From Pseudoalteromonas flavipulchra NCIMB 2033 = ATCC BAA-314 (GTDB lineage: Bacteria; Pseudomonadota; Gammaproteobacteria; Enterobacterales; Alteromonadaceae), in NCBI GenBank assembly GCA_000814665.1, contig JWIH01000018.1, positions 1-64,000 of the forward strand: a DNA stretch of 64,000 nt, in the 5' to 3' direction. The notes under the pieces are model-generated. The model was not told where the DNA came from. It ran no database searches and worked only from the letters and a program-made list of their open reading frames with translations. A program made the translations under genes and the position numbers. Position 1 is the stretch's first letter; each line of letters starts with the position of its first letter. Positions 52,140 to 61,795 of this stretch are shown piece after piece.

Positions 52140-52228
52140 GTGTCTAGTTGACTACAAAAGTAGCAATCGAAAAAACTTTCTGCTTAAATCAATAGGAGAT
52201 GTCTTTGATAGGTTCGGGTGAGCAAAGT

Positions 52229-52564
52229 ATGGTTTTAGATAAACAAGGGTACGATGATTTAGTCATGTATTTGACGCAAAACTTAGCCTTGTTTGAGAAG
52301 TCTGGGACGGTTGAACCAGGGGCTCCAACAGTCATGGAATTAATCGAAGATGTGATCGCTGAAAACGTTATCCGTATATGCGAGCAGCACACTGAGTTAT
52401 CTACAGAGCAGCGCAGCATGATCGTGCGTGAGGTAGATGGCATTGTGTACGACTTACAAGAAGTGCTATCAAGTGTTGTTGATAGACGTGTCACCGTAGA
52501 ACAAAAAGAATTTATCGAAGAATTCGCGGGTTTGGTCAAAAACCTGTTTGATTCTGCTGTATAG
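52229..52564 (+). CDS. DUF3802-family protein
   Basis: A small acidic, helical cytoplasmic protein beginning MVLDKQGYDDLVMYLTQNL, which I associate with DUF3802, a family of unknown function in marine gammaproteobacteria. The frame opens at 52199, where AGGAG would abut the ATG; 52229 has GGTGAG at better spacing and gives 111 residues, the usual size. Function cannot be stated. Confidence 0.65.
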   Translation: MVLDKQGYDDLVMYLTQNLALFEKSGTVEPGAPTVMELIEDVIAENVIRICEQHTELSTEQRSMIVREVDGIVYDLQEVLSSVVDRRVTVEQKEFIEEFAGLVKNLFDSAV

Positions 52565-52667
52565 CTTGGCACAATCACTATCGACAGTGTAGAAAACACA
52601 CTTAGAGGCAATTCTAGGTTTAAGATACACCGCCATTTGGCGGTGTTATGCTTTATAGAGGATAACT

Positions 52668-53081
52668 ATGTTAGCTAGCATAAAATGGGTTGAAGGAGAT
52701 ACCTTTATCGGTCGCTCTGCGTCGGGACATAATGTGGTATTTGATGCCGGTTCTGATAGTGCTGCGCCAAGTCCAATGGAGATGGTATTAATGTCAGCAG
52801 GATGTTGTTCGTCAGTCGATGTAGTCAGCATTCTACAAAAGGCGCGTCAGGATATTAGCGACGTGGAAGTAAAATTAACCGCAGAGCGCGCAGAAAGCGC
52901 ACCTAGGGTTTTTACCAAGATCAATTTACACTTCGTGGTGAAAGGGCGTAATGTCTCTGAAAAACACCTAGAAAGAGCCGTAAGTTTATCCGCTGAAAAG
53001 TATTGCTCAGTGGCATTAATGCTTGAAAAAGCAGTAGAAATTACGCATAGCCATGAAGTGGTTGAAATTGACGAAAAATAA
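52668..53081 (+). CDS. OsmC-family protein (YhfA type)
   Basis: A 137-residue OsmC/Ohr-fold protein with the two reactive-site cysteines in MSAGCCSSVDVV and SAEKYCSVALML. OsmC relatives reduce organic hydroperoxides, but the YhfA subgroup has no proven substrate. Start ATG with GAGGATAA upstream. It lies ahead of speD with an 85-nt gap. Confidence 0.85.
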   Translation: MLASIKWVEGDTFIGRSASGHNVVFDAGSDSAAPSPMEMVLMSAGCCSSVDVVSILQKARQDISDVEVKLTAERAESAPRVFTKINLHFVVKGRNVSEKHLERAVSLSAEKYCSVALMLEKAVEITHSHEVVEIDEK

Positions 53082-53166
53082 CGCTTTTTCATAGCGCTAT
53101 TTTCGTATAAAATCCGCGAACTTTTGTTTCTGCAGCGCAGATTTTTTGTATTAAGGTGGGTCTATC

Positions 53167-53976
53167 GTGAACAAGCCCTTTGATAAAATTAAACTCCATG
53201 GCTTTAACAACTTAACTAAGAGTTTAAGCTTTAGCATTTACGATATTTGCTACGCCAAGACCGAGCAGCAACGTAAAGAATATCTAGAATACATTGATGA
53301 GCAGTATAGTGCTGATCGTTTGACGGATATTCTAAAAGACGTAACGGATATCATCGGTGCAAACGTACTGAATATCGCACGTCAAGATTATGAACCACAA
53401 GGGGCGAGTGTGACGATATTAGTATCAGAAGAGCCTGTTGATCAACAGACTTTTGATAGTAATGAAGCACCAGGTCCACTTCCTGAGTCAGTGGTAGCAC
53501 ACTTAGATAAGAGTCACATTTGTGTTCATACTTATCCTGAAGCACACCCTGATGATGGCATTTGTACTTTTAGAGCGGATATCGAAGTTTCAACGTGTGG
53601 CATTATTTCGCCACTTAAAGCGCTTAACTTCTTAATTCACTCTTTAGAGTCAGATGTGGTGACGATTGACTATCGTGTTCGTGGATTCACTCGTGACGTT
53701 AATGGTGTTAAACACTATATCGACCACGCAATTCACTCGATCCAGAATTACATGACGGAAGATACGAAAGACGCATACCACATGGTAGACGTAAACGTGT
53801 ATCAAGAGAACCTATTCCATACTAAGATGATGCTTAAGGAAACAGACCTAAATGCATATCTATTTGGAATTAGTACTGATGATTTAGATGCAGACGAAGA
53901 AGAAGAAATTCGTCTTAAGCTGAATCGTGAAATTCAGGAAGTGTTCTACGGTCGCAATTTACCAGAAACTGAATAA
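53167..53976 (+). CDS. speD: S-adenosylmethionine decarboxylase proenzyme (long bacterial form)
   Basis: This enzyme makes decarboxylated SAM, the aminopropyl donor for spermidine. It self-cleaves at S116 in [14 protein letters not shown] to create the pyruvoyl group, as in E. coli (S112). [17 protein letters not shown] is the family core. At 269 residues it is the E. coli-type long form. It starts at GTG 53167 after AAGGTGGG. No speE is next to it. Confidence 0.96.
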   Translation: MNKPFDKIKLHGFNNLTKSLSFSIYDICYAKTEQQRKEYLEYIDEQYSADRLTDILKDVTDIIGANVLNIARQDYEPQGASVTILVSEEPVDQQTFDSNEAPGPLPESVVAHLDKSHICVHTYPEAHPDDGICTFRADIEVSTCGIISPLKALNFLIHSLESDVVTIDYRVRGFTRDVNGVKHYIDHAIHSIQNYMTEDTKDAYHMVDVNVYQENLFHTKMMLKETDLNAYLFGISTDDLDADEEEEIRLKLNREIQEVFYGRNLPETE

Positions 53977-53997
53977 TCAGCGGTAAATTGAGGAATT

Positions 53998-54023
53998 AAA
54001 AAAGGCGCGCAAGCGCCTTTTTT
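53998..54023 (+). terminator. Intrinsic terminator after speD
   Basis: AAAAAAGGCGC, GCAA and GCGCCTTTTTT form an 11-bp stem, 22 nt after the stop. Confidence 0.93.
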
Positions 54024-54107
54024 AATGTCTGAAATTTCTTGTTAAGTCATCATATAAGCGCATAGAGCACGACTGTACCCGCTTATAAGGTGACAGTTAT
54101 AAAATCA

Positions 54108-54764
54108 CTAAGATTCGCTTTCTGATTCCTCATCAGGCGTATCAGGGCGCTGTCGTTCGACAAAGCTAGTGGCCAGTATGGTCGTCAATACTAGAGCTGA
54201 TAAAATTGATTTCAGGATTTCGTAGTTTTTATATACCCAGCCCCAACTCCAATAGGGCTTCGAGGCTTCTTCGGACACACCAAAAAAGAGATCCATATTG
54301 CGAATTAGATTTTCACCAAAGGCTGCCAAATCAACCAATATAAATGCAAAGAAAATACCGTATAGAATTGGGTCTGCATAGGTCATATAAATGCTACGCC
54401 AGTTATTTGGATTAGTGAGACGCATAAAGCGCAATGACCATAAAACTCTATGTTTGAGCAAGAGAAAAATTATTAAGTCCAGTAAAAAGTGAGCACCAAA
54501 GATGAAGGCGTTTGTTTTATATGGAGGTAAACCTGAAGCGCTTAATTCGAATATATAGCGAACAAAAGCGTACTCAATAACAGTAATAAATAAGAGTACC
54601 ACGCTTATATGTTGTAAGTTTACTAGTCGGCGTGACACAAAGGTCACGACAACTAGTAAAACCATTATATGAATCATATAGGCAAAATCTGTAAAATAAT
54701 GAAGAGCTGAAAATGCAACTGTCATTAATATAGCCAATATGCAAAAGTACCAAGAGTTTTTCAT
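54108..54764 (-). CDS. Six-helix membrane protein coupled to the GG-leader peptide
   Basis: I do not recognise this 218-residue protein. It has six predicted membrane helices at about 5-24, 28-43, 52-71, 86-104, 131-150 and 183-202, an aromatic loop (KPYWSWGWVYKN, 169-180) and an acidic Glu/Ser tail. No known transporter, protease or immunity motif is visible. Its ATG overlaps the stop of the upstream peptide gene (ATGA), with GGAG inside that gene, so translation is probably coupled. Context suggests a role in immunity to, or sensing or export of, the peptide. That is inference. Confidence 0.75.
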   Translation of the reverse strand: MKNSWYFCILAILMTVAFSALHYFTDFAYMIHIMVLLVVVTFVSRRLVNLQHISVVLLFITVIEYAFVRYIFELSASGLPPYKTNAFIFGAHFLLDLIIFLLLKHRVLWSLRFMRLTNPNNWRSIYMTYADPILYGIFFAFILVDLAAFGENLIRNMDLFFGVSEEASKPYWSWGWVYKNYEILKSILSALVLTTILATSFVERQRPDTPDEESESES

Positions 54765-54937
54765 TTATTCTCCACAAGTAATGGCCTATTAGCCGTTGCG
54801 CTCGCTGAAGCTTCTTCTCCTCTAGGATCCTTTGTCTTACCTCCAAGGGTACCACCAGATACCATGTTAATTTGGCTTTTAGTTAGTGAAGTTAAGCGTG
54901 TAAATTGACATGATTTATTTTTTGTTAAAAAGCGCAT
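54761..54937 (-). CDS. 58-residue peptide with double-glycine-type leader
   Basis: A small ORF of 59 codons including stop begins at ATG 54937 behind AAAGGA at 8-nt spacing. The product starts MRFLTKNK and contains SLTKSQINMVSGG (residues 17-29), which fits the double-glycine leader pattern of class II bacteriocins, microcins and related secreted peptides (hydrophobic residues at spaced positions, then GG). Cleavage after G29 would release a 29-residue, Gly/Ser/Ala/Thr-rich core with no cysteine. The stop overlaps the membrane-protein start. No peptidase-type ABC transporter is in the window. A near-palindrome lies 84 nt upstream. Confidence 0.7.
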   Translation of the reverse strand: MRFLTKNKSCQFTRLTSLTKSQINMVSGGTLGGKTKDPRGEEASASATANRPLLVENK

Positions 54938-55020
54938 AATGACGTCCTTTCTAAGTTAAGTTTTGCGGTGATTATTGTCCACTCCACTTTACCCCTTAAA
55001 ATCAATGTTGAAAACACAGC

Positions 55021-55045
55021 GTTGCAAATAGACCTTATTTGTAAC
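55021..55045. promoter_or_regulatory. 25-bp near-palindrome between the XRE regulator and the peptide gene
   Basis: GTTGCAAATA, GACCT and TATTTGTAAC pair at nine of ten positions. It sits 84-108 nt upstream of the peptide start and 47 nt after the XRE stop, a location suiting an operator or activator site. The binding protein is unknown; the adjacent XRE protein is the obvious candidate. Confidence 0.5.
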
Positions 55046-55091
55046 TTTATTGTTTGCCATTGTGGTGAGAGGCGATGAAAGTGCGCATCTT

Positions 55092-55403
55092 TCATTTGCC
55101 GTTATCCTCGTTGCTTGATTTGTTATTTCGCGGTGTGGGAGATTTGCGCCATAATTTGGCGTCGTCAATTTTGTCTCTTAGGGCAAGGATTTGTTCTCTA
55201 AGTGGATTGAGGTTGATGCCGCAGGCGTCGCACCATACTTCAAAATATTCGTAGGGAAATTTGCTTACGCCTTTTTCGTAGTTCTCGTAAGTGCCACGCT
55301 CCACGCCGACCAAGTTAGCCATTTCTTGCGTGGTTTTGCCGGCGACTTTGCGCATGCGGCGCAGGTCGTCCCCTGTAAAGCGCTTATCAAATTTCCCCAC
55401 CAA
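55092..55403 (-). CDS. XRE-family helix-turn-helix regulator
   Basis: A 103-residue DNA-binding protein with a Cro/CI-type HTH at about 11-65 (GDDLRRMRKVAGKTTQEMANL, then GVERGTYENYEKGV). A short helical tail (LREQILALRDKIDDAKLWRK) is followed by a disordered polar C-terminus. There is no ligand domain. It lies upstream of the peptide-membrane protein pair in the same orientation, so it may control it. The hairpin ATGAAAG/CTTTCAT at 55075-55095 overlaps its end. Confidence 0.8.
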   Translation of the reverse strand: MVGKFDKRFTGDDLRRMRKVAGKTTQEMANLVGVERGTYENYEKGVSKFPYEYFEVWCDACGINLNPLREQILALRDKIDDAKLWRKSPTPRNNKSSNEDNGK

Positions 55404-55791
55404 CTCAATCCTTTTTGCCTATCGCACTCGCGTCACAAACAGCATCAGTCCCTATGTAGCCGGATGTATGCTATTTGTTTGTCTCTATTGTTCGCTTAAC
55501 CAAGTTGCATTTTTGTATCTAAACCGTAAACGCGAGTCTATCGTAGAAAATTTCTTTTTCAAGAGTAGTCCGTCTAAAAATGAACATTTTGTTGCATTTA
55601 ATTAATCTTCGCTCGATTTTTTAGGCGAAGCCTGAGATGAGTAACTCATTATTTAACTGAGGTGTTGCGATGATGATTTTGGCGTTTTTAATTAATTTAC
55701 AAATAAATTCAAAAAAATTTTCTTCGCGCAGATTTTTGCTCGAAGCTTTTGTTACTTTAGTGTGAAATAAAGTGACATGTTGGAGAGCAAT
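55404..55791. other. AT-rich region between the XRE gene and the 77-residue gene
   Basis: This divergent 388-bp region carries the promoters of both flanking genes. The visible structure is an imperfect inverted repeat, GTTACTTTA (55751-55759) and TAAAGTGAC (55768-55776), just upstream of the small gene on the plus strand. Open frames in it have no start signals or recognisable products. Confidence 0.5.
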
Positions 55792-56025
55792 ATGGATTAT
55801 CTACGCCAATATCATGACTTAACGATTTATTACGATGCCCTCAAGAAGGCGGCAAGGCAGGGTGACGAGGTGCCAGACACTACAACTAAATGGTTAGCAC
55901 TGGTGGAAACAACTTTGTTTGAACTGCAAGAGCTTGCCCATATGGAAAAGGCTTACATGCAGAAGTCAAAAACGATGAATAATCTGGTTGAGTTGGTGTA
56001 TTCCAGTGCCCCAAGCATGGAATAA
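55792..56025 (+). CDS. Small helical protein of unknown function
   Basis: I do not recognise this 77-residue protein. From ATG 55792, preceded by GGAG at 7 nt, it is predicted to be largely alpha-helical (YLRQYHDLTIYYDALKKAAR, then WLALVETTLFELQELAHMEK) and cytoplasmic. An in-frame ATG at 55777 is less well placed. A strong terminator follows, and an inverted repeat lies directly upstream, so it seems a real, separately regulated gene. Confidence 0.65.
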   Translation: MDYLRQYHDLTIYYDALKKAARQGDEVPDTTTKWLALVETTLFELQELAHMEKAYMQKSKTMNNLVELVYSSAPSME

Positions 56026-56061
56026 CTAAAAGGGTAATTGCTTTTTGAGTTTTTGCGGTGA

Positions 56062-56100
56062 GGGGGAACGTTTTACTCTAATTTTACGTTCCCCCTTTTT
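56062..56100 (+). terminator. Intrinsic terminator after the 77-residue gene
   Basis: GGGGGAACG and CGTTCCCCC make a 9-bp GC-rich stem, followed by a T tract. Confidence 0.9.
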
Positions 56101-56150
56101 TCTTTTTGTACGTGTTTATCGCCTTATGTGTAGGCGATAAACTGGTCGTA

Positions 56151-58229
56151 CTATAGTTCGTAAGTAAAACTTAGACCATAAACGCGCGGCTCGCCGTACT
56201 GTACATAGGTATTGTCTTGCCAGCCGTCTAGTGGATTATTACCAAACCTAAAGCCACGCACTACAATGTCTTCGTCTGCTAGGTTTCTACCCCAAGCCGT
56301 TAATGACCAGTTGTCGCCATAGTAACTAAGGCTTGCGTTGATCAGGTTATGATTGCGCGCTTGCTCGTTGTGACTGTCCGAGAGGTAATAGTTGTCTTTG
56401 CCTTCCACACCCAATTCAACCACTAGGTTATCCATTAACTCGTAATTGACGGCAAACGAGTATTGATAATTTGGCGCTTGTGCTTGGTCGCGACCATCAA
56501 GGTTTAGGCCACTGGCAGCCACAAAGTCTTCAATCTCGGTCTCTAAATAGCCTGCGCTGTAGCTAAAACCAAGACGGTCCGTGTATTGTAGGTTACCTTC
56601 AACTTCTAGGCCGTAGTTACTGCCTTTACTGGCGTTGTCGATGTAGCCTGCAAATTGCTGGTTAGAAACTTGCCATTGTTTTAGCTGGATATCATCGCGT
56701 TGCATATAAAACGCGGTAACCCGCACAAGGTGACGTTTGTCTTCAGACTCACCTTTTACACCAAACTCAGCGTTCCAAACATACTCAGGGTCAAAGTAAT
56801 GGTGTTCAGCCGGAATATTTAAACCTTCATCTTTGGCTTTTGCCAGTGCTTCGCCGTTTACACCGCCGACTTTGTAACCGCGAGTAAGGCTGGTGTAGAT
56901 CATCGTGCGCGGTACAACTTGATATTCAAGTGCGACTTTTCCGCCCCACATTACATCATCGGTTTCGATACTAAAGCCGTTACTATCTAAATAGTCAGCG
57001 TCATATTGCTCCGCGCGAAGACCACCGATTAGGCGAGTTTTGTCTGAAAGGTGATGCACGTATTGACCAAAAATCGCTTTACTTTCTACGGTGTATGCTG
57101 ACGTAAATGGGTTCTCAAGCCAAGTGTAATGACGGGTCAAATCAACATCGTTACGCTTTGCAAAAACACCTACTACCCAGTCATTTTGCTTATCTTTGAT
57201 TAAAAATTCTATGTTGCCATTTTCATGGTTACGCTCGTAGGCATCGGTTGAGCTATATCCTTCAGGGTGTAATCCTGCTGCGCATAGCGCTGGCTGAGCT
57301 GCGTCATTACATACCCAATCTTCGTCGTAGCTATATAAAGTATCAGCATCTAGCCCAGATACTTTAAATTCGACATTGAATAAGTCTGAGCGAGTATAAA
57401 TTCCGCGTAGTGAAAACGCATCGGAGCTGAGGTTGTCTTGGCCTGGGGTATCAGCAACACTGTTACGTGAATTATCCAAGGTGAAACCGTCGTACCCGTT
57501 TTCAGTATCAATATGGTGATAAGCAAACTCTAGTGCGAGATTATCGCTCACTTGAGAGTTAAGTTTCACTCTTGCTACTTGCTCGTCTTGTTGCTGAGTG
57601 GGTTTGTTTAGGTAGAGGTTATCTACGTAACCGTCAGACTCTCGTTGATAGAGGCTGACGCGCACAGCGGTGTCGTCGCTTAACCCTGTGCCCGCCGCAA
57701 GGCCTGCTTCGTAGCTACCATAATTACCTGCGCCTAACTTCACTTTTAATGAGGGCGCTGTGGTAGCGGCTTGGGTATTTACTTCAACGATTCCTGCTAA
57801 AGCATCAGAACCGAATTTAGTGCCTTGAGGGCCGCGATACACCACCACTGACTCAGTATCAAAAAGCAGCGCACTTGCGCCTAATCCTGAGTAATTAATA
57901 CCGTCAATTAATAAGCCAACGCTGGGATAAATAGGATCAACAAACTGTGAACGTAAGCCGATACCACGGATTTGCATAAAGCGACCACGAGACGCACCTG
58001 CCGTAAAGTTAACGTTAGCGGTGGCACCTAGTATCTCATCTAAATATTGCGCACCACGTTTAGCGATAGTGAGTTCGTCCACCACCGAAGCGCTTGCACT
58101 TAATGTCTGGATAGTTTCATTCTGAAAATCGCCAGTGACGACAATGGTTTCTAGATTATCGTCGGCAAGTACCTGATGAGAGAAAAATGGCAGCAGTGCC
58201 AAGGTGATCGTAGAGAGTTTTAACTTCAT
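56151..58229 (-). CDS. TonB-dependent outer-membrane receptor
   Basis: A 692-residue gated porin with a signal peptide (MKLKLSTITLALLPFFSHQVLA), a TonB-box-like ETIVVTG, an N-terminal plug (about 45-150) and a beta-barrel ending in a terminal aromatic pattern (YGLSFTYEL). The frame extends to 58271, but 58229 begins the signal peptide. Substrate is not evident: no Fur box, cobalamin element or neighbouring transporter is visible. Receptors of this group often import siderophores or glycans. Confidence 0.9.
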   Translation of the reverse strand: MKLKLSTITLALLPFFSHQVLADDNLETIVVTGDFQNETIQTLSASASVVDELTIAKRGAQYLDEILGATANVNFTAGASRGRFMQIRGIGLRSQFVDPIYPSVGLLIDGINYSGLGASALLFDTESVVVYRGPQGTKFGSDALAGIVEVNTQAATTAPSLKVKLGAGNYGSYEAGLAAGTGLSDDTAVRVSLYQRESDGYVDNLYLNKPTQQQDEQVARVKLNSQVSDNLALEFAYHHIDTENGYDGFTLDNSRNSVADTPGQDNLSSDAFSLRGIYTRSDLFNVEFKVSGLDADTLYSYDEDWVCNDAAQPALCAAGLHPEGYSSTDAYERNHENGNIEFLIKDKQNDWVVGVFAKRNDVDLTRHYTWLENPFTSAYTVESKAIFGQYVHHLSDKTRLIGGLRAEQYDADYLDSNGFSIETDDVMWGGKVALEYQVVPRTMIYTSLTRGYKVGGVNGEALAKAKDEGLNIPAEHHYFDPEYVWNAEFGVKGESEDKRHLVRVTAFYMQRDDIQLKQWQVSNQQFAGYIDNASKGSNYGLEVEGNLQYTDRLGFSYSAGYLETEIEDFVAASGLNLDGRDQAQAPNYQYSFAVNYELMDNLVVELGVEGKDNYYLSDSHNEQARNHNLINASLSYYGDNWSLTAWGRNLADEDIVVRGFRFGNNPLDGWQDNTYVQYGEPRVYGLSFTYEL

Positions 58230-58340
58230 GCTTAATCTTTGTCCCATTTTTAATTGGGCACAGTTTAACAAAAGCCAGACCAGTTGACAGTGAAATTGTG
58301 TTATATGTTAGCCCGCAAATGTTAAACAAATAGGCCAGAT

Positions 58341-58730
58341 ATGAGTTTTAAAGTTGATTTTAAAGTCCGAGACTATGAGTGTGACTTACAGGGAATAGTT
58401 AATAACAGCGTGTATTTTAATTATTTAGAGCATGCAAGACATGAGTTTTTATTGGCGAATAACGTTGATTTTGCAGCGCTTGCAGAGCAAAAAGTGAACT
58501 TAGTCGTTATTCGTAGCGAAATGAATTACAAAGACTCGTTACGTCCAGGTGATGCGTTTTATGTTGAAGTCGCACTTGAGCGTGAAAGCAGAGTAAAGTT
58601 TGCATTTAAGCAAAAAGTGATAAGAGCGCATGACAATAAACTCATGCTTGATGCTGTGGTCACTGGAACTTCGGTGAATGAGCGCGGTAGACCGTTTTTA
58701 CCAGACGCTATTACACACTTATTTAATTAG
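58341..58730 (+). CDS. Acyl-CoA thioesterase, hotdog fold (4HBT/YbgC-like)
   Basis: A 129-residue hotdog-fold thioesterase with the conserved active-site aspartate region YECDLQGIVNNSVYFNYLEH. Such enzymes hydrolyse small or medium acyl-CoAs; the substrate is unknown here. Start ATG 58341. It is divergent from the TonB receptor. Confidence 0.85.
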   Translation: MSFKVDFKVRDYECDLQGIVNNSVYFNYLEHARHEFLLANNVDFAALAEQKVNLVVIRSEMNYKDSLRPGDAFYVEVALERESRVKFAFKQKVIRAHDNKLMLDAVVTGTSVNERGRPFLPDAITHLFN

Positions 58731-58760
58731 GGCCTGTTTATCTTTCAAGTCAGGCCCTAA
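58727..58760 (+). terminator. Hairpin overlapping the thioesterase stop codon
   Basis: TTAGGGCCTG and CAGGCCCTAA form a perfect 10-bp stem that includes the stop codon. There is no T tract, so it may end or stabilise the transcript. Confidence 0.45.
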
Positions 58761-58885
58761 ATACTACGATATGTAAACATGGCGACGGTAAAATACTCAA
58801 TTGAGTGATTTTTACAGAATTTTACTGCTATTTTTGTATCTTGAAACGTTATAATAAACTCAGGGCATAAAATAGATGGTTTACC

Positions 58886-59305
58886 ATGAAATTCATCAGC
58901 ATAATCGGCGCAATAATGGCGCTTAGTGGATGTATATCGACAGGGAAGGTAGACACGGAAGCGCTTAAGTATTCCGCTTGGCAGTTACAGAGTATTAATG
59001 GCCAAAATATTACGCAATTACAATCAGACGCTGGACTTGGTGAAAAGCCTATTGATATTCGTTTTATCGATGCACTGCAAGTCAATGGTTTTGCGGGTTG
59101 TAATCGCTTTTTTGGCGAAGGCGAAATTGTCGAAGGGCAGTTAAAAGTTAAAAACTTAGGCATGACGCGTAAGTACTGTGGTGAAGAAATCGCTCAGGTT
59201 GAATCGCAGCTTATTAACCAATTACAAATTGGTGTCTTGCTTGAAGTAAATGCTAATAAGTTGACCTTAAAAGGAAAACCTCAGTTTAGCTTTATTAAAC
59301 AATAA
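58886..59305 (+). CDS. META-domain lipoprotein (HslJ-like)
   Basis: A 139-residue lipoprotein with lipobox ALSGC (C16) and a META/DUF306 domain: WQLQSINGQ, then VNGFAGCNRFFGEGEI, and a C-terminal LEVNANKLTLKG. Two further cysteines (in AGCN and KYCG) may form the usual disulfide. META proteins include HslJ and secreted factors of unclear role. Confidence 0.82.
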   Translation: MKFISIIGAIMALSGCISTGKVDTEALKYSAWQLQSINGQNITQLQSDAGLGEKPIDIRFIDALQVNGFAGCNRFFGEGEIVEGQLKVKNLGMTRKYCGEEIAQVESQLINQLQIGVLLEVNANKLTLKGKPQFSFIKQ

Positions 59306-59378
59306 GCTGAAAATAAGAATTCCAGTGTCAGTGCTTGCGAGCTTTCGTGTTAGCAAGTAGACTGGCGCTAATTCGTTA

Positions 59379-59491
59379 CTTGTCGGAGTGCCTTGAATTT
59401 TTGCAGCAAATTTGTTGCAGATAGTCGGGCTGAGATCGCATTTTGCGGGATCCGTGGACCTGATCAGGTTAATGCCTGCGTAGGGAACAAG
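59379..59491 (+). promoter_or_regulatory. TPP riboswitch controlling thiC
   Basis: The THI element is clear: CTTGT at the 5' end pairs with ACAAG at 59487-59491 (P1), and CGGGCTGAGA, GACCTGATCAGGTTAATGCC and GCGTAGGGAA are the conserved pyrimidine- and pyrophosphate-sensing blocks. It lies 130 nt upstream of thiC. Binding thiamine pyrophosphate would lower expression of the operon. Confidence 0.95.
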
Positions 59492-61574
<2,083 letters not shown>

Positions 61575-61734
61575 TACCACTTTGTCTTAATACTTGCTCA
61601 ATTTGAGGGAGTAAATCTGACGCTAACTGCGTTAAAAGTTTCTTATTTAGAACAACTAAATAGCAAAACTTTTGCCTTGTTATCGACAAGATTTTCTTGC
61701 CTCAAAATAGATCACTTAATAAAGCAAATTGGTA
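61575..61734. mobile_element. 160-bp MITE-like element, copy 2 (between thiC and thiO)
   Basis: It starts directly after the thiC stop codon and is the same length as copy 1 in grpB. The left end TACCACTTTGTCTTAA and right end TTTGCTTTATTAA-type repeats pair imperfectly, with TACCA/TGGTA tips. The core is CGCTAACTGCGTT (61621-61633), a 40-nt hairpin (61634-61673; arms AAAAGTTT/AAACTTTT, inner stem ATTTAG/CTAAAT) and GCCTTGT. It lies inside the thi operon and is probably transcribed with it. Confidence 0.82.
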
Positions 61735-61795
61735 TAACTCATCCCATCATAGCCACCTTGATGCCCGTCGGGTGGCTAATTTTAGGAGTGTAGCT

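Noticed and set aside
54761..54937. The small peptide as a lanthipeptide precursor
   Set aside because: The core has no cysteine and no lanthionine synthetase is nearby; only the leader-type resemblance is claimed.
61750..61778. Hairpin before thiO as an intrinsic terminator
   Set aside because: It is followed by only ATTTTA, lies inside an operon and would cut off thiO-thiS-thiG; recorded only as a structural note.
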